Source of the DNA: Savagea serpentis
GTDB taxonomy: Bacteria > Bacillota > Bacilli > Bacillales_A > Planococcaceae
Direction of reading: 5' to 3'
DNA: 64,000 nucleotides
NCBI RefSeq assembly: GCF_015351395.1
Contig: NZ_JADKPV010000003.1
Span: forward strand, 124,001-188,000
Part shown: one piece after another, positions 62,429 through 64,000 of the stretch
Layout of the letters: the number at the start of each line of letters is the position of its first letter
How positions within the stretch are numbered: the stretch's first letter is position 1
The notes under the pieces: model-generated
Seen by the model: only the letters and a program-made list of their open reading frames with translations
Database searches by the model: none
Told to the model about the DNA's origin: nothing
Translations under genes and position numbers: made by a program

Positions 62429-64000
62429 TTATTCTGTAACTCCAATTTCGTATAATTGAATCTCCGAAGTCGGATCAATGGTATAGTTTGTTACACGTTT
62501 ATTGACACCGTGAACTGCATAACGGTAAAGTGTCGGTGCGACAGGCACTTCCTCTACCATTAATTCTTGCCACTTGTTATACACATCACGGCGATAGTCT
62601 TCATCAAACGCTTCTGGTGAGTTACCCGCTTCTAAAAGCTTATCGTTTTCTTCACTTGCGTAACGTGTATAGTTGAATTTCGCTGTACGTCCGTACAATC
62701 CTTCTGGATCTGGGTCCGTACCTGTTCCCCAAGCTCCTTGATAAATATCGATATTCGGATCATCTTTTTCAAGCATGTCGTAGAAAGAGTTAAACTCATG
62801 TAAACGGCCGTTCGTTAACTGAACTTTAATCCCGACATCTTCCCAGTTTTGAATATACGCTTGTGCAAGAGGTTCAGCGATATCTCCACCTGACATCGAA
62901 GCGAAGTTGACTACAAATTCGTTGCCGTCTGGATCTTCACGGAAGCCGTCTCCATCGACATCGATATATCCTGCGTCATCTAATAATTTCTTCGCTTTTT
63001 CCGGATCGTACGCACGTCCTTTATTGCTTGCATCATGGAATGTTTCAAAGAATGGGATAATGAGTGTCGTTGCTGGCGTACGTAATCCATAATAAAATTT
63101 CTGTCCGATTGCTTCATTGTTCATCGCATGCCACATTGCTTGGCGTACACGTTTGTCCGCTAATTTTGCATCGGGATCTGGAACGTTTTGTTTCGTTTCT
63201 TCATCCCATTTTCCTAATTTAAATCCAACATAGGTATATGAATTTTGAAGTGTCGCAAGCAATTCTGCATTTTCAATATCGATCATACGCTCATATTGGT
63301 CTGTCGGTAACTCCGGTGCCACGTCAATGTCACCTCGTTTTAAAGCATCGATCGCGGAAGCTACTGAAACGACTTTCAAGGCTACATTTTTAAGCGCTGG
63401 TTCACCTCGCCAATAGTCGTCGTTACGGTCATAAAGCACAGACTCTCCCGGTACGATTTTCGATACTTTGTAAGGGCCAAATCCGATTGGTGACGTGCGA
63501 ATTTTCTCTGAAGAAACGAGATCTTCCATCGTCAATTCACCTTTCGTTACGTCACCTACGTAATGGCGGGGTGTCGCCGAATCCCAAATCCCTTGAAGCA
63601 ATGACGGCGCAGGCTCCTTGTACGTAATCGTCAACTCTTTATCGTTAATGATTTCGATACCTGAAATCGTATCTGCTTCACCATTATGGTATTCTTCCAT
63701 TCCTTCTACATTCGAAATCATAAAGCTATAACGAGTTCCTGTATAGTCTGGGTGACCTAACAATTCATAAGAGTAAAGTAAGTCAGTCGATTTTACAGGT
63801 TCACCGTCATGCCAGTTTACACCGTCACGAATTTTGATTGTGATTGTTTTATTATCTTCTGATAACTCGTATTCTGCTGCTCCTGTATTCGTAATCATAT
63901 AGTCACCGTCACGGTCGAATAAGTTCTCATCGAACCATTTCATAACATCAGCATCCGGCTTCCCTTCATAGAACACTTTATTTAGTGTTCCTTCGAATGG
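62429..64000 (-). CDS. oligopeptide ABC transporter substrate-binding protein (5' end cut by window)
   Basis: 523 residues of the C-terminal part of a family 5 solute-binding protein (OppA/AppA type); the reading frame is open to the window edge, so the N terminus with its signal peptide is missing. The GDYMITNTGAAEYELSEDN, IKIRDGVNWHDGEPV family motif and the GDGFREDPDGNEF stretch near the middle are typical. The binding protein delivers oligopeptides to an Opp-type importer. A GTG within the frame at 63976 is not the true start. A terminator follows the stop. Confidence 0.9.
   Translation of the reverse strand, partial: PFEGTLNKVFYEGKPDADVMKWFDENLFDRDGDYMITNTGAAEYELSEDNKTITIKIRDGVNWHDGEPVKSTDLLYSYELLGHPDYTGTRYSFMISNVEGMEEYHNGEADTISGIEIINDKELTITYKEPAPSLLQGIWDSATPRHYVGDVTKGELTMEDLVSSEKIRTSPIGFGPYKVSKIVPGESVLYDRNDDYWRGEPALKNVALKVVSVASAIDALKRGDIDVAPELPTDQYERMIDIENAELLATLQNSYTYVGFKLGKWDEETKQNVPDPDAKLADKRVRQAMWHAMNNEAIGQKFYYGLRTPATTLIIPFFETFHDASNKGRAYDPEKAKKLLDDAGYIDVDGDGFREDPDGNEFVVNFASMSGGDIAEPLAQAYIQNWEDVGIKVQLTNGRLHEFNSFYDMLEKDDPNIDIYQGAWGTGTDPDPEGLYGRTAKFNYTRYASEENDKLLEAGNSPEAFDEDYRRDVYNKWQELMVEEVPVAPTLYRYAVHGVNKRVTNYTIDPTSEIQLYEIGVTE

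Noticed and set aside
63976-63978. GTG as start of the OppA-type gene
   Set aside because: The frame stays open to the window edge and the protein lacks a signal peptide from this point, so the gene begins outside the window.

Overview
The window reads as chromosome of a low-GC Gram-positive rod of the order Bacillales, probably Planococcaceae/Caryophanaceae or a near relative. The basis is the B. subtilis-like synteny of hmoB-hemEHY, yhfH-lplJ, comK, degSU-yvyE and an LCP gene-tagO, the strong GGAGG ribosome sites with frequent TTG/GTG starts, the T-box leader, the SecA2-SlaP pair and the LPXTG wall protein. No rRNA, tRNA, CRISPR array, insertion sequence or phage gene was seen. Both ends cut genes: a BceB-type permease on the left and an OppA-type binding protein on the right.

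Layout. 1-3.2 kb (minus): a response regulator, intramembrane-sensing kinase, ABC ATPase and permease module of the BceRSAB type. 3.2-7.2 kb: short-chain fatty acid use (scoA, scoB, a LysR regulator, atoE). 7.2-11.5 kb: hmoB diverging from hemE-hemH-hemY. 11.5-12.7 kb: a structured region with CCCC (or GGGGA) hairpin loops and a tandem array of five small YhfH-family genes, one carrying a nonsense codon. 12.9-15.8 kb: lplJ, an M20 amidohydrolase and a ComK homologue whose ribosome site lies in a perfect hairpin. 15.8-21.4 kb: a lipoprotein, degU, degS, yvyE, an LCP wall-polymer transferase and tagO. 21.7-25 kb: secA2-slaP. 25-30 kb: nagB, a SulP transporter, a glycosyltransferase and a CapA-like lipoprotein.

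30-40 kb is the branched-chain amino acid block, all on minus: ilvD, then a T-box leader, then ilvB-ilvN-ilvC-leuA-leuB-leuC-leuD. A perfect 15-bp hairpin sits between leuB and leuC. 40.2-42.5 kb has a second ComK-like gene divergent from a small sigma-70-type factor, then a second LCP gene. 42.5-47 kb holds a hypothetical gene, a deoxynucleotidase, a GntR regulator with a CynX-type exporter, and an MFS transporter.

47-58.6 kb is an eleven-gene minus-strand catabolic operon. It encodes two zinc polyol dehydrogenases, a complete TRAP transporter, a LacI regulator, an unusual PfkA-family kinase, a split transketolase, a tartrate/D-malate-type dehydrogenase and a GabD-like aldehyde dehydrogenase. 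A good promoter and two AAGCGCTT palindromes lie at its head. The substrate cannot be read from the sequence; this operon, the CCCC-loop structured RNA and the ComK/sigma pair are the best candidates for undescribed biology. 58.8-62 kb is a large LPXTG adhesin with collagen-adhesin-like and Cna-B repeat domains, followed by the OppA-type fragment.
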